A DNA stretch of 64,000 bases from Paraburkholderia panacisoli (GTDB taxonomy: Bacteria; Pseudomonadota; Gammaproteobacteria; Burkholderiales; Burkholderiaceae): assembly GCF_008369935.1 (NCBI RefSeq), contig NZ_VTUZ01000015.1, positions 62,001 to 126,000 on the forward strand. Direction: 5' to 3'. Below the pieces are notes generated by a model. It ran no database searches, had not been told where the DNA came from, and saw only the letters and a program-made list of their open reading frames with translations. The translations under genes were made by a program, and so were the position numbers. Shown piece after piece: positions 60,942-64,000 of this stretch (positions within the stretch are counted from its first letter, which is position 1; each line of letters starts with the position of its first letter).

Positions 60942-62096
60942 TCACACGCTGACAACACCCGTGAGCGGCGTTCCCCCCGCTTTCCCAAACAGCGCCGCCG
61001 CGGTGCGCTGAGGATCGAGCCCAAGGCTCTCGCTCGCGGTGCCGGCGATCAACGCATCGAGCGAAGTCGTCGGCTTCAGGTCGCGCCCTTCGTAAAGCTC
61101 GCGCGACGCAAGACCCGGCCAATCGGCGATCACGCGCCCGCCCTGCACCGAGCCGCCCAAGACCATCGCCACCGACCCGGTGCCATGATCGGTGCCGCCC
61201 GTGCCGTTGGCCGCAGCGGTCCTGCCGAACTCGGTGGCCACCAGCACGGTGGTGCGGCTCCACAACGGGCCCATGCCGTCACGCAACGCCGCGAGCATCG
61301 TGTCGAGCGCTTTCAACTGATTCGCGAGGCGCGCATTCTGCGCGCTGTGCGTGTCCCACCCGCCGGTTTCGATCATCGCGATCCGTGGACCATCGTCGCG
61401 TGACAGAAAGCCGGCCGCGAGCTTGCCCAGGCTCGCCGGGTCCTGACGCGCGCTGGCGTCGCCCGCGAGACCGCGCGCCGTCATCGCCGACTCCCACAGC
61501 GGGCGCAATTGGGCGTCCTGCTCGTAGAGTTGCGAGACCCGTGTGAGCAGATCGTCGGGCGCTTGCGGCAATGCCGAGGGCGCATACGAGGTCACGGCCG
61601 CAGCACCGCGCAGCGCCATCGGCACGGTCGGCGCGAAGGCGATCGCGTTTTCTCGGGTGGCGGGCAGTTGCGCAACCAGCCGGTTGAGCCACCCATCCTT
61701 GACCTGATACGGCGACGCGCCGCCCGTCTCCAGCACGTTCTGCCCGTCGAAGTGCGAGCGGTCGCGATAAGGCGATGCCACCGCGTGCACGAACAGCGCC
61801 TGCCGGTTCGCATACATCGCGGCGGTCTGGGTAAGCGCCGGATGCAACGCGAAGGTGCCGTCGAGCCTAGTCGCGTTCGATGTATCAATCGCGAGCGCGC
61901 CGCGCAGCGTCGCGTAAGCAGGTTCCGCGTAGGGCACGACGATGTTCAACCCATCGGCGGCCCCGCGCTGGATGACGAACACGAAACGGCGATCGGTGGC
62001 GACGCCCGCCAACGCGATACGCGGCGACACGAGCCACGCGCCCGCGCCAGCGGCGGCGACGCTCAGAAAACTGCGACGTGACAGCATGGCATTCAT
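60942..62096 (-). CDS. DUF1501 protein with twin-arginine signal
   Basis: The 384-residue protein starts MNAMLSRRSFLSVAAAGAGAW, a Tat-type signal (RRSFL). Its body has sulfatase/alkaline-phosphatase-like features of DUF1501: VFVIQRGAADGLNIVVPY, HPALTQTAAMY, SHFDGQNVLETG, TGGWDTHSAQNARL and ATEFGRTAAANGTGGTDHGTG. The family is exported and of unknown function, and is almost always paired with DUF1800. Its start overlaps the DUF1800 stop by 4 bp. Confidence 0.9.
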   Translation of the reverse strand: MNAMLSRRSFLSVAAAGAGAWLVSPRIALAGVATDRRFVFVIQRGAADGLNIVVPYAEPAYATLRGALAIDTSNATRLDGTFALHPALTQTAAMYANRQALFVHAVASPYRDRSHFDGQNVLETGGASPYQVKDGWLNRLVAQLPATRENAIAFAPTVPMALRGAAAVTSYAPSALPQAPDDLLTRVSQLYEQDAQLRPLWESAMTARGLAGDASARQDPASLGKLAAGFLSRDDGPRIAMIETGGWDTHSAQNARLANQLKALDTMLAALRDGMGPLWSRTTVLVATEFGRTAAANGTGGTDHGTGSVAMVLGGSVQGGRVIADWPGLASRELYEGRDLKPTTSLDALIAGTASESLGLDPQRTAAALFGKAGGTPLTGVVSV

Positions 62097-63634
62097 CTCC
62101 GTTGAAAATCCGGCGAGACCAGCAGCAGCGCGATCGCCGTGGACGCGCTTTCCGCTCGCGCTACAGCGGTAGCCGTGGGTTCACCGAGCGATCCGGCCAG
62201 CAAGGTCTGCCCGAGCGAGCGCGCGTCGAGCCGGTCGCCGACGCGCGCGGCGAAACGCTGCGCCACTTCCACCCGGCGCACCAGCGCATCGGGCGCGGCC
62301 CAGCTCGCCGCGATGTCGTCGTATCCGGCGGGCGAGCCGGGGCGCCATACCGGCTGGCCGAGCTGCGTGAGGATCGGCGCGCTTTGCAGATTGCCGAGGT
62401 CCTGCCAGCCGAGTCCGCGCATCGAAGAAATGGTCCACTCCCACGGCGTCTTGAACTTCACAGCCGTCGGCGACCACGCTTGCGGCGTATCGAGCAACGC
62501 GCGGTACACGGTCGGCAGATCGCCGCCGCTGCGCTCGAAGGCATTCGCAAGACGTTCGCTCACGCCCGGCGGCGGATTGTCGGCGACGAAGTGGCGCGCC
62601 AGCTTGACGCCGATATGCTGTGCGGTCGCCGGCGCGTGTGCGAGGTCGTGCAGGATCGCGAGCGCCTGCGCTTCGCCGGGTTCGTCGTAGCTGCGTCCCA
62701 TGATGGTCCGCGAACCGGGCTCGTGCAGCGCCGCGCGAAACACGAAGCTGCCGGGCGCGGCGCTTTGCTCGATGCCGCGCCGGTTTGCGTTGGCGAGGTT
62801 GCCCGTATTGCCCAGATTGCCCGGATTGCCGGCGAGACTCCAGCCGGTCAGCGCGCGCGCGAATTCGGTGACGTCGCCCTGGCTATAGCCGCTGCGCACG
62901 CCGAGCGTATGCAGTTCCATGATCTCGCGCGCGAGGTTTTCGTTCAGACCGCGTTTGCGCTCGGGGTTGCGTTGCGCCGCTCGCAGCGCCGCCATGCTGT
63001 CCGGTCCGACCGAACGGGTCTGATCGAGAAACACCTGCATGGCCGGATGACGTTCAACCGCCACCAGCATGTCCTCGAAGCGGCCGAGCACATGCGGGCG
63101 GATCGCTTCCGCTTCGAACGAGCCGGCCAGCGCGGCGACCCCGGCTTTCTCGACGGAGACCGCGAAGTGGTTGGCCCAGAAATGCACGAGGCGTTCGACG
63201 AACGGCGTCGGTGTGGTCAACGCGCTTGTCACGCGCGCATTCACTGACGCGCGGTACAGGTCGAGGATTTCACCACGCAGGGCTTTTCGTTCGGCTTGCC
63301 TGATGGTTTGGGCATTGGATTGCGCGCTGATCTGAGCATTGGTTTGCGCACCCGCGGACGCGCCGCTCGCCGCCCCCACCTGATTGACACTCGCGCCCTC
63401 CGCCGGATTCTGCCGGGCCTGCTGACTGATTTGCATGCGCTGCTGCGCCAGTTCGGTCGACAACGCCACCGAGTCGGGCTGGCTCGCCCACGCGGCCGGC
63501 CGTGGCTGATACTGCTCGAACTGTGCGAGCAGCCAGCCCTTCGGATCGGCGGGCGGCGCGTCGTCGGCACGCGCGCCCAGCCCGAATCGGTTCAGCGCAA
63601 TCGCCGCGGTGTTCAGGTTCGGTGAGTTAGCCAT
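62093..63634 (-). CDS. DUF1800 protein
   Basis: The 513-residue protein starts AAIALNRFGLGARADD and includes RLVHFWANHFAVSV, LNENLAREIMELHTLGV and YSQGDVTEFARALTGW, the conserved DUF1800 blocks. Two low-complexity stretches are unusual: a Gln/Ala/Ser/Asn region (about 80-112) and a G-N-x triplet repeat encoded by a 9-bp tandem repeat (62799-62834). Function is unknown; it forms an operon with DUF1501 and the upstream small periplasmic-type protein. Confidence 0.9.
   Translation of the reverse strand: MANSPNLNTAAIALNRFGLGARADDAPPADPKGWLLAQFEQYQPRPAAWASQPDSVALSTELAQQRMQISQQARQNPAEGASVNQVGAASGASAGAQTNAQISAQSNAQTIRQAERKALRGEILDLYRASVNARVTSALTTPTPFVERLVHFWANHFAVSVEKAGVAALAGSFEAEAIRPHVLGRFEDMLVAVERHPAMQVFLDQTRSVGPDSMAALRAAQRNPERKRGLNENLAREIMELHTLGVRSGYSQGDVTEFARALTGWSLAGNPGNLGNTGNLANANRRGIEQSAAPGSFVFRAALHEPGSRTIMGRSYDEPGEAQALAILHDLAHAPATAQHIGVKLARHFVADNPPPGVSERLANAFERSGGDLPTVYRALLDTPQAWSPTAVKFKTPWEWTISSMRGLGWQDLGNLQSAPILTQLGQPVWRPGSPAGYDDIAASWAAPDALVRRVEVAQRFAARVGDRLDARSLGQTLLAGSLGEPTATAVARAESASTAIALLLVSPDFQRR
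62799..62834. repeat. 9-bp tandem repeat inside the DUF1800 gene
   Basis: Four units of TTGCCCGNA-type sequence keep the reading frame and encode repeated Gly-Asn-x triplets. Copy number could vary without frameshift. Confidence 0.75.
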
Positions 63635-63706
63635 AGCACCCTCTTCGGCATCGGATATGCGTTAAACGGCCGCGAATCGATAATCCGTCGCGCCCGCACG
63701 GTTTTT

Positions 63707-64000
63707 TTAATCGCCCGAAGACTCGCCGGACGCAGCCTGGCTCGCCGGGTTTGCCGGGTTTCGCGCATTGGCCGCCGCCGGCTCCCGCCACTGCCCGCGC
63801 AACTTCAGGCTCTCGGCGAACCGCACCCGCTCCTCGGGCGACAACGTCGCAGCGAAATCCGCCACGCTGCCTTCCACCTGCGCGCGCAGACTGCTGTCGG
63901 CCGCCCGCGTGCGGGCAAGCGCGGCATCCAGCGCCGCGCGATCGAATTGCGGCGCCGCGAGCAGGCGCAGCACGTCGCGCCGCCCTTCGCGCCCCTCGCG
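63707..64000 (-). CDS. Small periplasmic-sensor-like protein (5' end outside window)
   Basis: The last 97 residues of a protein are visible, open at the window edge. The pattern RLLAAPQFDRAALDAALARTRAADSSLRAQVEGSVADFAATLSPEERVRFAESL (in pieces) is a helical LTxxQ-like fold of CpxP/ZraP-type periplasmic metal-sensor proteins. The C-terminal tail is Ala/Asn/Pro/Ser-rich. It precedes the DUF1800 gene by 72 bp in the same direction and is probably co-transcribed. Confidence 0.65.
   Translation of the reverse strand, partial: REGREGRRDVLRLLAAPQFDRAALDAALARTRAADSSLRAQVEGSVADFAATLSPEERVRFAESLKLRGQWREPAAANARNPANPASQAASGESSGD

Overview
The window is GC-rich proteobacterial chromosomal DNA. Gene content, order and codon use point to Burkholderiaceae, most likely Paraburkholderia or Burkholderia. 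This rests on the gbc/dgc/sox glycine betaine cluster with GlxA-type AraC regulators, a DUF4148 protein, a Burkholderia-style porin, and protein sequences that read like Burkholderia orthologues. No rRNA, tRNA, CRISPR array or prophage was seen. The only mobile element is one TnpB-only (IS1341-like) insertion.

Layout. (1) 1-4.5 kb: a partial beta-propeller protein on the minus strand, a TonB/ExbB/ExbD energy-transduction set, and an overlapping CbbY-like/phosphoglycolate phosphatase pair. (2) 4.6-6.4 kb: a gene graveyard with remnants of an ankyrin protein, a MipA/OmpV protein, an amidohydrolase and a LysR regulator. (3) 6.4-10.2 kb: a PNPOx-ferredoxin reductase-ferredoxin fusion and a GST, divergent from a LysR regulator. 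(4) 10.3-38.4 kb: a glycine betaine catabolic and transport island. (5) 38.9-57.1 kb: a porin, a five-gene Liv-type ABC importer, two acyl-CoA ligases, two SDRs, two acyl-CoA dehydrogenases and an IclR regulator, split by the TnpB element. (6) 57.4-64 kb: a BON-domain protein, an XRE-cupin regulator beside an LLM monooxygenase/flavin reductase pair, and a DUF1501/DUF1800/periplasmic protein set.

The glycine betaine island encodes a route from betaine to pyruvate. GbcAB with a dedicated EtfAB, then DgcAB, then SoxBDAG remove the three methyl groups. GlyA makes serine from glycine and SdaA makes pyruvate from serine. FdhA oxidises formaldehyde, and PurU releases formate from 10-formyl-THF. Uptake is by ChoV/ChoW and a separately encoded binding protein. 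Three GlxA-like AraC regulators are embedded; the GbdR-like one has a textbook sigma54 promoter. Two nearly identical hairpins with compensatory base changes sit just upstream of the Shine-Dalgarno sites of soxD and choV.

The 39-57 kb region looks like a self-contained uptake and activation module for an unidentified carboxylic acid. Porin and liv promoters share a 15-bp palindrome (TTCTGCAATGCAGAA-like) at the same distance from matching promoters. A 13/15 match lies in the divergent SDR/acyl-CoA dehydrogenase promoter region, so one regulator, plausibly the local IclR protein, may control the whole module. No enoyl-CoA hydratase or thiolase is present, so the pathway must be finished elsewhere.
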